Of a stretch of DNA of 64,000 nt, positions 23,503 through 34,743 are shown piece after piece. How positions within the stretch are numbered: the first letter of the stretch is position 1; each line of letters starts with the position of its first letter. This stretch comes from Rehmannia glutinosa. Taxonomy: Eukaryota > Streptophyta > Magnoliopsida > Lamiales > Orobanchaceae. The stretch is from NCBI GenBank assembly GCA_016081115.2, contig JABTTQ020001775.1, positions 124,001 through 188,000 on the forward strand, in the 5' to 3' direction. The notes beneath the pieces are model-generated. The model was not told the origin of the DNA and did no database searches. It worked only from the letters and a program-made list of their open reading frames with translations. Position numbers and translations under genes: made by a program.

Positions 23503-23575
23503 ATCAACTTAGCTTAATGGCAAATTGTCACTTCCACACATAACAGGTCGTGGATTCGAATCTACTTGGTGGCAA
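23503..23575 (+). repeat. tRNA-derived, SINE-like segment with pol III boxes
   Basis: TTAGCTTAATGG (23509-23520) resembles an A box and GGATTCGAATC (23552-23562) resembles a B box, with typical spacing of about 30 bases between them. The full cloverleaf cannot be drawn, because acceptor pairing is poor and the T loop is one base short, so it is not a functional tRNA gene. A SINE head or an old tRNA pseudogene is the best reading. Confidence 0.5.
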
Positions 23576-23914
23576 AAAACAATAATTCTACGAAGTTCTA
23601 CAAAAAAAGTGTTACATAAGATTCGTATGTAACACTGTAGAAGTATTTTTTTTCAAAGTATTACAAATAGAAAAAGTGTTACATAAGATTCATATGTAAC
23701 ACTTTAGAAATATTGCTTCAAAGTGCTATCAATAGAAAATTTAATGTAACACTTAGAAAAAGTGTCACTAAAAGCTAATAAAAGTGATATCTTAGACTAT
23801 AGGTAACACGGACAAGTGCAGCACCATAAAAGTGCTACTATTGTGTATAGTAATATTTTATGGCCATTAGGTAACATTTTTTGGGTGTTACCTAATATCA
23901 TTTATGTTGTAGTG

Positions 23915-24747
23915 ACCCTTTGTAACTCGACATTCAAAACTTGGGCAAAAAGTCTTATACCGTTAATTTTATTTTTTTTTGTTGATTTAGTTAGTTTATA
24001 GTTGTTTGGGTTAGGATTTGTTGTTAGGTTTGAAAAATTTTTGTGGTTTATAGACAATTTAGGTTTTGATTGAAACCTTGTTGCACCATTAATGGTGATT
24101 GAGGTGAATGAGGAAGATGACAAGATTTCATCGCATAACTCCATATCGAGTTATGAAAACTCGATATCCAGTTACATATTGGATATCGAGTTTTCAGCTT
24201 TTATAGTAGTAGGTAGTAGGCGTTGTTCAAACCAGCGATAACTCGATATGAAGACTAGATATCGAGTTACTTGCTCAGACAACTTTCACTTATTATAATC
24301 AATTATTTTGTTTTTTCTCCAAAAACTTTAAATTCACATAACTTTTTTCATTTCAAATCGTTTTTCATGTATAGTATATCAAATTAATCCTTTTTCTGAG
24401 ATCTTTAATTCAATACCCATATTAGATATACAAAAACGAAAAATACAAATTTGAATTTTTAAAAATTTTGAAATAAAGAGTAAGAGAAATAGAGAGATAT
24501 GATAGCAAGAGAGAGAAATAGACCAAATATCAAACAAATATGTTAGAAGGGTATAAATGTCTTTTGTTATGCCAAAATGGCTAAAAGACATGTGTTTTCA
24601 AAAGACGACAGTTTTCATTCTTTTCATTATAGGAGTGGTCATTTTGAGCCATTACCACATAAAAATGTGTTATGATTAGCATTGGAAATATAGACCTGAG
24701 TTCCTTAAGGCTTAAACTCTTTCTCTAATTTTTAATTATATATATAT
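23915..24747. other. AT-rich non-coding segment with ATATCGAG palindromes
   Basis: No credible coding sequence. Between 24154 and 24269 there are two strong inverted repeats built from the core ACTCGATAT/ATATCGAGT. The rest is AT-rich, with short purine runs near 24478-24520. A minus-strand frame over 23902-24144 is low in complexity and matches no known motif. Confidence 0.5.
24154..24269. repeat. Pair of inverted repeats (ATATCGAG palindromes)
   Basis: Arms at 24154-24169 and 24181-24196 are perfectly complementary over 16 bp with an 11-base loop. A second pair, 24239-24249 and 24259-24269, is complementary over 11 bp. Both use the same ACTCGATAT core. They may be the ends of a small foldback element. 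Confidence 0.75.
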
Positions 24748-24888
24748 ATGTATGTATCAATCATCCCTTCCTGCTAAAAATGTGCATGAATATGGGAAAT
24801 TTACAAAATACCCCTAATATATGTATGTATCAATCATCCCTTCCTGCTAAAAATGTGCATGAATATGGGAAATTTACAAAATACCCCT
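24748..24888 (+). repeat. Tandem duplication of a 73-bp unit
   Basis: ATGTATGTATCAATC starts at 24748 and again at 24821. Both copies continue identically through AAAATACCCCT. The identity of the copies suggests a recent slip or unequal exchange, or an assembly duplication. Confidence 0.9.
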
Positions 24889-25232
24889 CCACCTATGGGC
24901 ACTTTTGAATTATGCCCTCATATATTAAAACATGATTTTTGCCACTTTGTCCCAACTAAAAAGTCCAAACTACCCTTTTACTTAAGAAACAAAAAATAAA
25001 ATCATAGAAATATTTCCTTTCAGTGGGAAATCGATGAAAATATATCTTCCAATTAAACCCTAGAAGCTGCAAAATCACAAATCAACAAGCTTTAGAGAAG
25101 GAGGAGCAAGAATCAACCTACTTGAGTATTGAATCCAGGTACTTTGAACAACAATAGGCCTTGTTAGAGTTAGAAATGGCTAACACGAAAAATTTCAAAA
25201 TTTGTTCTTGGTGGTAGACGGAAAAGGGGCCT
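24889..25232. other. Unassigned flank left of element B
   Basis: No ORF with recognisable motifs. Stretches such as TTTGTCCCAACTAAAAAG and AAACCCTAGAAGC resemble the 5' region of a gene or of a DNA transposon, but nothing firm can be said. Bases 25228-25232 (GGCCT) are the predicted target duplication of element B. Confidence 0.3.
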
Positions 25233-26757
25233 TGTTAGGAAATTTATTAAGTAGATTTTGATGATACTATGTAAAACTTAAACTAGGAAGTTGGCAACCC
25301 ATTTTCCTTGTAATTTGCATTATAATAGATAGGGATGAAAAGGCTGAGTCAAGTCAGTTATGCCAAGGAATACAAGAAGTCAACTGCGGACTGGATTGAA
25401 GAATCTGTTGTGTGTCAGCTGAGTATGGCCAAGAAGGAAGTCAAGGACTCGACTGAAGGAGTGTCAGTTGAGGAACGACTGTAAAAAGTTTTAGTCAAGT
25501 CAACTCAAGAAGCTAAGTCTCAAAGTTGAAGTGACAGTTGAGTTATCCATTGAATGGAGCTGACTCAAGTCACCTGGGGTAAAGACAACAGTCTAGTCAA
25601 GATAACTGACTTAGATCCGTTGATTAAAGTCAAGAATGTTACTCAGAATAGTAACATGTCAAAGCTGTCAGGTGTAAATTGTTAGTCCCAGATTTGTGCA
25701 AAAGGAATATACCAATGGGAAACACTACACCGTGTGTCAGATAATCTGCAATGTTGCAAGATATTTAATACGAGGAAATGTCGTTATCAAGGACTGCAGA
25801 CAAGACAATCCAACAAACACAAGTGACATTTGAAATTAGCCTATCTCTTCAAAGGGCAAAATTTTAAATGTGCACTTTATTGAGAAAAGGTAACCTTGAA
25901 AACCTGAACCACGAACAAGCAAGCATTATTCAAGCATTTAACCTGTAATATTCTCAAGTACATTCAAGCAATTCCTCAAGCCTGAAACTCGAAGAAAATC
26001 GATCCAACACAAGTTGTGAAGGAAAGACAACTTCAAATATGTTGAAGAGGGAACTTTTGAAGAATCAAAACGGGTCTACTTTCCAAGAAGGAATGTAGGA
26101 AGGTTCAAAGTCAAACCAGTATCAAATTTGTTGGAGTGCTACGTGATCAAATCCAAGAACTTGAGAAGTGAGCTGAAGTAGCCAGGCAGTTGCCCTGAAG
26201 AAGCTGATTTGCAAGAGAAGCCAGCTGTGTGATCAAGGCTGTCTCCAGACTGTTCACCACTTTGTAAACTGATTTGTTACTTAGTCGATACCTCCAGAGT
26301 GGGAGAAGAGAGGGTTAGAAGAATTACCCCATCTTCGAACCTCTATAAAAATATTTGTGTCATTTACTTTCAGCACATTTACTTTCTTGCATATTTACAT
26401 CATATCTGCTATTAGAATCATATTTGCTATCCTACTGTTTAATAACCAAGTGCCAAAACTCAAGTGTTAAAACAAGCAAAAAATCTAATCAAAGGGTGTT
26501 AAGTCTTCCGCTGATAAAACCAAACCAGCCAAGTTAAGATTAGGTTAAACAGTCGAGTTATTCTATCAACAGCTCTATCGAGTCTGTTGAGTGGCTAACT
26601 TAGCTGAATAACCAACTTAGCTGTCCCTCAAGGACACAACTGTTTGAATCAACTCTATTGTAATTTAAAAAGGACTAAAATCAAAAATTTGGTAATGTTT
26701 ATTCAACCCCCCCACCCTCCCTTTCTAAACCTTACTTCACACCCCTTGGGACCTACA
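25233..26757 (+). repeat. 5' LTR of element B
   Basis: It starts TGTTAGGAAA and ends GGGACCTACA, 1525 bp. Compared with A, F and C, the TATA box region is altered: where they read CACTATAAAAGG, this copy reads CACTTTATTGAGAAAAGG (near 25872). The core promoter is therefore probably lost. A C-rich run (CCCCCCCACCC) lies just before the end. Confidence 0.92.
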
Positions 26758-26759
26758 AG

Positions 26760-26771
26760 TGGTATCAGAGC
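26760..26771 (+). other. Primer-binding site of element B (tRNA-Met)
   Basis: TGGTATCAGAGC, 2 bases after the LTR end, complementary to the 3' end of initiator tRNA-Met. Confidence 0.92.
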
Positions 26772-26883
26772 GGTTGGTTCATTGAGCCTTCCGCACTGGT
26801 TACTGAACTAGATCTCTATCTTTTCAAAAAGTTTTTAAACACTTGTATTTTCAAACTCTTTCTTTTTAAGCAAAGTTATAATC

Positions 26884-28576
26884 ATGGAAGCAAATCTGAC
26901 AGGCATTCCTATGTTCACTGTTGAAGAATTTGATGATTGGAAAATTCATATGCAAGCTCATCTATCTGCATTACATGATGAAATGTGGCTTGTGATAGAG
27001 GATGGGCCATTGCAGATTCTTAAAGTGAACACGACTGCAATAAGAGCAGCTGCTGCTGAAGCAAGACCAACCATAGTTGAAAAACCAAGGACTGCGTGGA
27101 CAAATAAAGATAGGAAGAGATACAACTTGGAGAATGTGGCCAAGGATATACTCTACAAGACATTGGACAAAGCCATGTTCAATAAAGTTAAATCTTGCAA
27201 ATCTGCAAAAGAAATCTGGAATAAACTGACTTTAATTTGTGAAGGATCCAGAACAAATTAAAGAAAATAAATTGTCTGTTGCTGTTCAAAAATTTGAAAA
27301 TTTCAAAATGCTTGCACGTGAAACCATGGATCAGCTGGATGCCAGATTCACTGAGATTACAAATGAGCTTTCAGCTCTTAGGAAAGAATACACACAAAAG
27401 GAGATCTGTATGAAGATCTTAAGAAGCCTCCCAGCTGAATGGGAAATAAAGACTATGGCCCTGAGACACTCAATGGACCTCTCAAGAACATCTAACCATG
27501 AGCTATTCTCAGACCTCAAAGCCTATGAGTTTGAGCTGAGAAGAAAAGAGCAGGAGGAGACAGTTGTACCCAAGACAGCTGCACTGATGGCCAAGGATGG
27601 AAAGAGAGTTGAACCCAAGGAAGCCATAGACCAGGATGAAATTGCCCTAATGGTTAAAAGATTCAACAAGTTCTTCAATAAGAACTATAAAAGAAATAAG
27701 GGTGAAACCTCCAGGAGACATTCAACTCCCTCCAAGTAAAGGTAAGATAGGCCACCCAAGAGAGTAGAGCATCAAAGGGTTGAATATCAGAGAGCTGATA
27801 ATCCAAGAACAGAAAGAGTTGATCAAAGAGCTGAGAACCTGTGTTGGAACTGCAGATAACCAGGACATTTTGTAGTTGACTGTTCCTATCCACCAGTCAA
27901 AAAATATAGGAATGAGGAAGATAGAAAAGTCTTCAGAGAAAGAAGACAGGAAAAGAAGAAAGCCATGTTGGCTGCTGAGACTGTTGAGACAACCAAGTCT
28001 AAAGATGCAGCAGACTCGGAGAGTAGTGAAGCTAATTACTCAAGTGACTCTGAGGAAGAGGCTATGATTTGCCTTATGGTTAAAGAACAAGATCAACCAG
28101 ATCAAGAAGATGAGGTACACTCTAACTCATCTCATTCAGATTCAAGTGATAATGACCGTGATATACACACTTCATCACCCACTGGTCTTTATGATTCATT
28201 AGGAAAAATGAAGAAAGATTTTGAACACATAAAATCCTCACACACAATTCTAAATGAGGAAAACTGCCAGCTTAAAAGCCAAAACTCACAGCTGACTAAA
28301 GAGTTGAGTACTCTGAGTCACATAGCTGATGAGAACACTAAGCTGAGAGCAAAAAATGCCAAGATCATAGCAGAGTTAGCTTCTATAGAAAAGAGAGAAA
28401 AAGATCTCAAAAATGTGATTGCCTCATTTACAAAGGCATCCAAATCATTGTATGTTCTTATCATGAGTCAAAAAGAATGTGGAGATAAGACAGGCATAGG
28501 ATTTAATTCCTTTGTGCACAATCAAACTCCAAGAGTGATTTTGGAAAAAGGATCTTCAAGTAATGAAGCATTTTAA
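26884..28576 (+). pseudogene. Sirevirus gag of element B
   Basis: ATG at 26884 (MEANLTGIPMF). The capsid-like block covers 26884-27700, with FDDWKIHMQAHL, DKAMFNKVKSC, AKEIWNKLTLICEG and KILRSLPAEWE. A frameshift lies near 27240. The zinc knuckle at 27842-27883 (CWNC...GHFVVDC) carries a TAA at 27857. Downstream come an acidic serine-rich segment (SSEANYSSDSEEE), a coiled coil (28200-28440) and the Sirevirus-type motif ending in GDKTGIGF near 28500. Gag would build the particle and bind RNA through the knuckle. Intact relatives would read into pol. About 620 bases of basic, Gln/Tyr/His-rich linker (28577-29199) join it to protease. Confidence 0.88.
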
Positions 28577-29199
28577 AAATCCAAAACACCTAATGTTGCA
28601 CCCACATTCACTCCAAAGCACAAACACAAACAAACTGGTCTTGGATATAAAGGGAAAGGAAAACAGCCAGTTGAGTATGCTAAGAGGAGAGCTGAGAAGA
28701 AATTCAGCCGAGTTCCTCAGCAAACTCTAAATAGAAAATACTCTGTGAAAAGAAAAAAGAGCTACCAAAAACCCCAGAAGTTTCATCAGAGAAACACACA
28801 TGATGGGAATGGTAGGAACTATCCAAACTATGTTGATTGGAATAATGTGAAACATCAGCAAAGACCTAAGAAATACAAGCCTAGATGGCAAAGACCTAAA
28901 ACTCAGACAAGGTCATTCCAAAGGCAAAAGAGCTATTATCAGCACACATATGCACCCAAGCACTATACTCAGAAATTTCACAATTATTCTAAGAAAGTAA
29001 TTGCTAAAACACACACACACAAGCATACAGACAAAAGAGACAGTTGTATGAACCTAAAACCCCCAAGCAATTTGCTAATATGCACTATGATTATGACACT
29101 GATAGATGGCAACTTCTTAGAGTCAAGTCCTTTGGCTATAGGTTGGTTGGATCATCTTATAGCACTAACCCCTCAGGACCCAGGCAAGGAACCTGGTAA

Positions 29200-32100
29200 A
29201 TGGATAGTGGTTGTTCCAGACATATGATAGGAAACAAGAAAAACTGTCAAGATTCAAGCAGATTAGAGGTGCAAAAGTCATATTTGGAGGAAATGAAGCT
29301 CTAGGGAAAATCAAAGGCACATGATCTATCAATAAGAATGGATTGGAAATCACAAATGTTGCTTATGTTGAGACCTCAACTTCAACTTGTTAAGCATTAG
29401 CCAACTCTGTGATAAACGCTACAATGTTGGATTCAACATGGGAGTGTGCCAGATCAAAGATGCTGAATCAAATGAAATAGTGCTGCAAGGATCAAGACAG
29501 AAGAATGTGTATGTGGTAGATTGGTCTACTGCTACACCAAGCACCTATCTGCTAGCAAAGAGCACAACCGAATCAAGTTGGCTGTGGCACAAGAAGCTGA
29601 GTCATCTGAATTTCAAGACAATCAACAAGCTTGCAAGGAGTCATCTTGTAGAAGGATTGCCAAACTCAGTTTACAAGAAAGAAAGTGTATGTGATGCATG
29701 ACAGATGGGAAAACAAATTAAATCTTCATTTAAGGACAAGCCAAGTCCTTCTTCAACAAGGATATTACATCTGTTGCATATGGATTTATTTGGTCCAGTT
29801 GAGTCAGCCAGCATAAGTGGTAAGAAATACACTTTGGTAGTGGTAGATGACTACTCAAGATATACATGGACAATCTTCATGTGCAAAAAGAAGGAAACTT
29901 TGCAGAAGTTGCCTCAGCTGATGAAAAGAGTTCAAAATGAAAAAGCCAAACCATTATAAAAATAAGATCTGACAGAGGAACTGAGTTTGTTATTGGGATA
30001 ATAACTCAATATTGTGTTGAAAATGGAATTGCTCATGAATTATCAGCAGCAAGAACTCCACAGCATAATGGAGTGGCTGAAAGAAGGAATAGAACTCTCA
30101 AAATAGATGCATGATCAACAGGCAATTGACCAAGACTTCCTATGAGATTTGGACAGGGAGAAATCCAAATGTTGGATATTTCAGAATATTTGGATGTAAA
30201 TGTTTCATCCATAACAATGGCAAAGATAATTTAAAGGCTTTTGATGCTAAAGCTGATTAAGGTATCTTTTTGGGATACTCAGCTAAGAGCAAAGCCTATA
30301 GAGTGCTGAACAAGAGGACTATGGTTACAGAAGAGTTTATCCATGTGGTTTTTGATGAACCTAATGTAAATGGAGAAGACATTGAAGAGTTAGCTGATAA
30401 GATGAATCAACCAACAATGCAGAAGAGTCCTTATGTTCAAGTCAAGTAAGAGCAAGCAACCGGATGAAGATGAGATATTTGAATCTCAAAGACAGCTGGA
30501 AAGTCTACAGCTGAATGAAAATGAAAGAGCTGCTCAAGACAACTTAGCTGCGAGATGGATGAATCCAGCATACTTACTACAACCTGATGTAAGATGGTTG
30601 AGAGACCATCCACCAGAGTTAGTTATTGGAAATGTAAGAGATGACATAAGAACCAGATCCAGAGCACAACATGAAGCAATGTTTACTTGTTTTATTTCCC
30701 AAATAGAGCCAAAAGATGTGTCTCAAGCATTGGATGACACACATTGGATTCAAGCTATGCAAGAAGAGTTGAATCAGTTTGAAAGAAATAAAGTATGGGA
30801 ATTGCTGCAGAGGCCAACCCATCAAAACATTATTGGCACAAAATGGGTTTTCAGAAACAAGATGAATGAGGAAGGATCTGTTGTAAGAAACAAAGCAAGA
30901 TTGGTAGCCAAAGGGTATAGCCAAGAAGAGGGTATAGATTTTGATGAAACCTTTGCTCCTATTGCAAGATTGGAAGCAATAAGGATGTTTCTTGCTTATG
31001 CTGCACATATGAACTTCACTATGTATCAAATGGATGTGAAGAGTGCATTTCTGAATGGACTGTTGGAAGAAGAAGTCTATGTTGAACAACCTCCAGGTTT
31101 TGTGTAGAAAACTATTGGAGATAAAAGTATATAAGCTCAAGAAAACATTATATGGATTGAAACAAGCACCAAGAGCATGGTATGATACATTGTCACAATT
31201 TCTAACTGACAAAGGATTCACCAAAGGCAAAGTTGATAGAACACTCTTCAGAATTCAAAATGGAGAGAGTATACTGCTTGTTCAAATATATGTGGATGAC
31301 ATCATTTTTGGATCCACAAATAAGGAGTTGTGTGACAAATTCTCAAACCTCATGCAAGGTAAATTTGAGATGAGCAGGATGGGAGAGCTGACTTTCTTCC
31401 TAGGACTTCAAGTCAAGCAATTGGAGGATAGAACCTTCATAAGTCAAACAAAATATACTAGAGATTTGATGAAGAAATTTGGTATGGAAGAGAAGTCTTC
31501 TGTGAAATTTCCAATGAACACATCAGTCAAGGTGGACATGGATGCAGATGGCAAAGCTGTAGATCAAACCAGATATAGAGCTCTCATTGGATCATTGTTC
31601 TATCTAACAGCCAGCATGCCAGACATCACCTTTGATGTAGGTGTATGTGCAAGATTTCAATCTGCACCAAAAGAGAGCCACATGACAGCAGCTAAGAGAA
31701 TCCTAAGATATTTGAAGGGATGCCAAGAAGTGGGCTTATGGTATCCAAAAGAAGGTGGATTCAAGCTTATTGGTTACTCAGACTCAGACTATGTTGGATG
31801 TAGAGTTGACAGGAAAAGTACTTCAGGTACATAGTAAATGCTTGGAAATAGATTGGTTTCTTGGTTCAGTAAGAAACAAAATTCAATTGCCACATCCACA
31901 GCTGAAGCAGAGTACATAGCAGCGGGCAGTTGTTGTGCCCAAGTCTTATGGATGAGAAAACAGCTACGAGATTATGATATTGAAGAAATAGAGATTCCAA
32001 TTATATGTGATAGCACTAGTGCTATTGCAATCACTCATAATCATGTGTTGCATTCAAGAACAAAGCACATTGATGTCAGATATCTTTTCATAAGAGATCA

Positions 32101-32233
32101 TGTTGAAAAGAAAGACATTACCTTGGAATACATCTCAACTGATAAACAATTAGCTGATATATTCACAAAGCCTCTATGTGAATCAAGATTTGAAGAGCTC
32201 AAGAATGAATTAGGATTAATTGAGCTGAGTTGA
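29200..32233 (+). pseudogene. Copia pol of element B: protease, integrase, RT, RNase H
   Basis: Protease: DSGCSRHM at 29203, preceded directly by an in-frame TAA (29197) where element C has TAC. Integrase: the pre-integrase H-H-C-C region at 29590-29701 ends in a TGA that replaces the last Cys. The core has Asp in HMDLFGPV, Asp in SDRGTEF and Glu in GVAERRN; a deletion follows near 30105. RT (30433-31834): KARLVAKGY, QMDVKSAFLNG and an intact YVDDIIFG. A +1 shift lies near 31110. RNase H (31838-32233): DSDYVGC, AEAEYIAA and TKHIDVR, ending LGLIELS. Two adjacent stops (TAG TAA) precede its start at 31838. The reaction chain is processing, reverse transcription and integration, but this copy cannot make an intact polyprotein. 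Confidence 0.92.
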
Positions 32234-32780
32234 AACTCAGAAGACTCAATCAACAGAGAAAGAAGATGAGAAAATTAAAGCAGAGCGAGTTTCACACTTC
32301 AGCCACGTGAAACAGTCTTATCGAGAAGTCGGCGGTATTAAGTGAGCTAACAGTTGAGTTACTTCACAAGAAGAGAGAAGCAGAGTTAAGTCACTTTGAA
32401 TATAAGCTGAATCATTTATCAGCTAAGAGACAAAAACGCAGTCGTTTTAAATGAGCGGGAATATTTTTAAGGATGACGTCAGCGTAATAATGATAGTCAC
32501 AGTAAAAGCTGCACAGTAAGCCATATGATTGGATATAAATGTTGCCGCATTAAATGAGAAGAATTAAATGCGGTTTTGACGTTTTAATCTTAGCCGTTGA
32601 TTTTGATCAAAATTTTCAAAATCCAAAATGTGTCCTTTCACGACCTTTATATACAGAAATTTGCATTTCTCTCACCTTACGCAAAATGTTAATCAACAAA
32701 GCAAAGGAAAAATTCTCTCTGAAACCCTAAGGTCTCTCAAAGCAAGTTCTTCACTTTTCGTTCAGTAAAAATCTCTAAAA
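32234..32780 (+). promoter_or_regulatory. Promoter-like spacer before the accessory gene (element B)
   Basis: This is 547 bases of non-coding sequence between pol and the accessory ATG. It contains an E2F-like GCGGGAA (near 32455), a perfect bZIP/CRE-type TGACGTCA (32474-32481), a TATATA box (32648-32653) and a CT/A-rich leader with AAACCCTAAG. It ends in AAAAATGGC, a good plant start context. TGACGTCA lies about 300 bases before the ATG, and the same arrangement is kept in element C (41163-41719). Function is inferred from the motifs and the conservation. Confidence 0.55.
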
Positions 32781-34743
32781 ATGGCTCCAAATTACAATTT
32801 TGTGAAACTCTTGAAGCAAATCCACACTGGTTCTTTAGTGGATTTCGATGGAATGGTAAAGCAGGGTGTTGATGAGACCCTGGTTCTGAAGATAGCGAAG
32901 ATGTTGGAAAAGTTTGGTCTCAAGGCTTTTCTGACTATGGCTTATTCTCATACCAACCTTGAGGAGGTAGCTATGTTCTACGTCAACGCAGAGGTGCAGG
33001 ACGAAGAAATCAAATCTTCCATCCACATCAAGGTCATCAAAGTCAGTGCAAAAGACCTTGCTGAGCACTTTTTGTTGCCTCGGAGCGCGTGAAAGAAATA
33101 TACGAGGCTGATGTCGACTTGGCTGCTGCATGGAAGGAAGTGGCCAAACCTGAGTGTGGTGCTAAAGTGGTTTTCACAGCTGAAAAGAAGTTGCTGAAGG
33201 AAGACTATCACAAACTGATGGATGTCGTCTCGAAATGTGTCGACATGAAGTTTGACAACTTCAATCAGTTGTCCAAGATAAAGTTGATCGTCATGGTTGT
33301 GATCATGCAAGAGAAGAAGGTTAATTGGGCTGAGTTTGTCTACATCAGACTCTGCCAGAATGTGATTAACAAAACCTTTAAGGAGGATGGGTCTTTTGGA
33401 TGCTCACTTGGACATGGCCTTGTGATTGGCCATTTGCTGGAAGTGAAGGGTGTTGCTCTTCGTCATGGCAAGCCCTTTCATGTGAACAAAAGCATGTTCA
33501 GGGCAAACCTTTCTGGTGCCCAGAAGAGAGCTCACGCGAAGAAAGCTGATACCAGTGAGGGGGAATCAGCTGACCCCGAAGACACAGCTGAGACACCTCC
33601 CCCAAAGAAGAGAGTTGCCCCTGCAACTAAGACAAAGAAAGTACCTGCTCCCGCAGCACAGTCCAAAGCACCTGCCCTTGCAGTCGGGTCACCTGCCCGA
33701 GCAGCCGAGACTCCTACCCCTGTAGCAGAGACTGAGAAGGAATCTCAAATCCCTTCTCCAGTCGTTAAGAAGAAGAGGTTTTCCAAGACAAGAAAGGCAG
33801 CCACCTCTAAGAAAAACTCAAAAGCGTTCACTTTTGAGGAACCAGAGGATGTTGAACCAGAAATTCCTCTACTCCCATCAAGGAAGAGACGGCTGTCCAG
33901 GCGATCTGAACTTGAAAAGACAGCTGAATCTGCTACCCAACTAGAAAAAGAAGCCGAGATTGCTGACATTCAGGAAGAGCATTCTCCTGAAGTTATTGAT
34001 GAATCCGCAAAGTCTGCTGAGGATGATTAGTAGAGACCTGTTGAAGACCTAGCTGTGCGAAAGACAGCTGAGGAGAGTGAAGCAGCAGAGACAACTGAGC
34101 CTAATGTCGAAAAGGTTGTCTCTCCTCCTACAACTGATGTTGTTGCTTCTAAAGAAGAGAAGGTATTCTACCTCCCATTTCGAAAACTGGAGGTGAATGT
34201 GAAGATGATGATGACGATGTAATCATGTATTCTCCACTTTACCCAGATATTCAACGACGCTTACGTGAATGGAGAGCATGGAAGCTGGATCACTCAAGGG
34301 TGCAGTTCACTCGCCCTGAGTTTATAGAAGAGCAAGAAGAGTTGCTTTGATTTCTTGGTGTTGCAACTGTCAGACTGGTTCTCGACGAAGACAACTGCAT
34401 GGATATTCTCCGCATCATAAAGGCGGATGAAAAGGATAAAGCTAAGGAGCGATCCCGAGCATTGGAAAAATAAAAAATATGTGAATTTACAGGCTCTCCA
34501 AATCACACTCACACGCATCTTGATGTGCTCTCAGAAAGTGATGAGGATATGGATCCCACTGCTGCAGCCGAGAAGTCATATATGCAGCAGGCTGTGAGGG
34601 AATCCATAGCCATGCATGAGCAGTATCTGTTTGAAGGCCTAGGAGAGTCCTCACAATCTCTCCTGCAACTTGAACCTCTGGGAGTGGTACAACAGATTGC
34701 ATCAGATATCGCTGCAGCCACGTCCCTGTACAATCAGAGGATG
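32781..34743 (+). pseudogene. Family-1 accessory gene of element B, part 1
   Basis: ATG at 32781 (MAPNYNFVKLLKQIH). The N-terminal domain (about 240 codons) matches the start of the gene in C, with VDFDGMVKQG, YSHTNLEEVAMF, NWAEFVY and LRHGKPFHVNK. It loosely recalls the putative plant transposon protein domain found beside Sirevirus pol. A one-base shift near 33090 splits the frame. From 33510 a lysine/alanine/proline-rich low-complexity stretch with PPPKK-type repeats follows, and the frame stops at 34028. Broken pieces continue to 34743, including SESDEDMDPTAAAEK, where element C interrupts. The protein is unrecognised beyond this. Confidence 0.82.

Larger units (their letters stand above)
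22991..23914. mobile_element. CACTA-like DNA transposon remnant (right end)
   Basis: Read on the minus strand from 23914 the sequence begins CACTACAACATAAATG, the typical start of CACTA (En/Spm) elements. It is followed by short subterminal repeats of AGTGTTAC/GTAACACT type, some arranged as hairpins (23608-23636 and 23675-23703). Phrases such as CCGACGGAAAAT and TTTCGGTCGGTAAA near 23025 and 23145 also resemble such elements. No transposase is present and the left terminus is not found, so this is a non-autonomous or broken copy. Confidence 0.5.

Noticed and set aside
23503..23575. Functional tRNA gene
   Set aside because: A and B boxes are present but acceptor and anticodon stems do not pair properly.
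23902..24144. 80-codon minus-strand ORF starting MELCDEI
   Set aside because: It crosses the CACTA end, is rich in Ser/Asn/Thr/Lys, and no family is recognised. Probably chance in AT-rich DNA.
24889..25232. Host gene 5' region (AAACCCTAGAAGC leader)
   Set aside because: No start codon followed by a supported frame; element B interrupts at 25233, so there is nothing to confirm it.
30619..31230. 203-codon minus-strand ORF
   Set aside because: Antisense to the RT coding region of B, whose motifs are clear on the plus strand.
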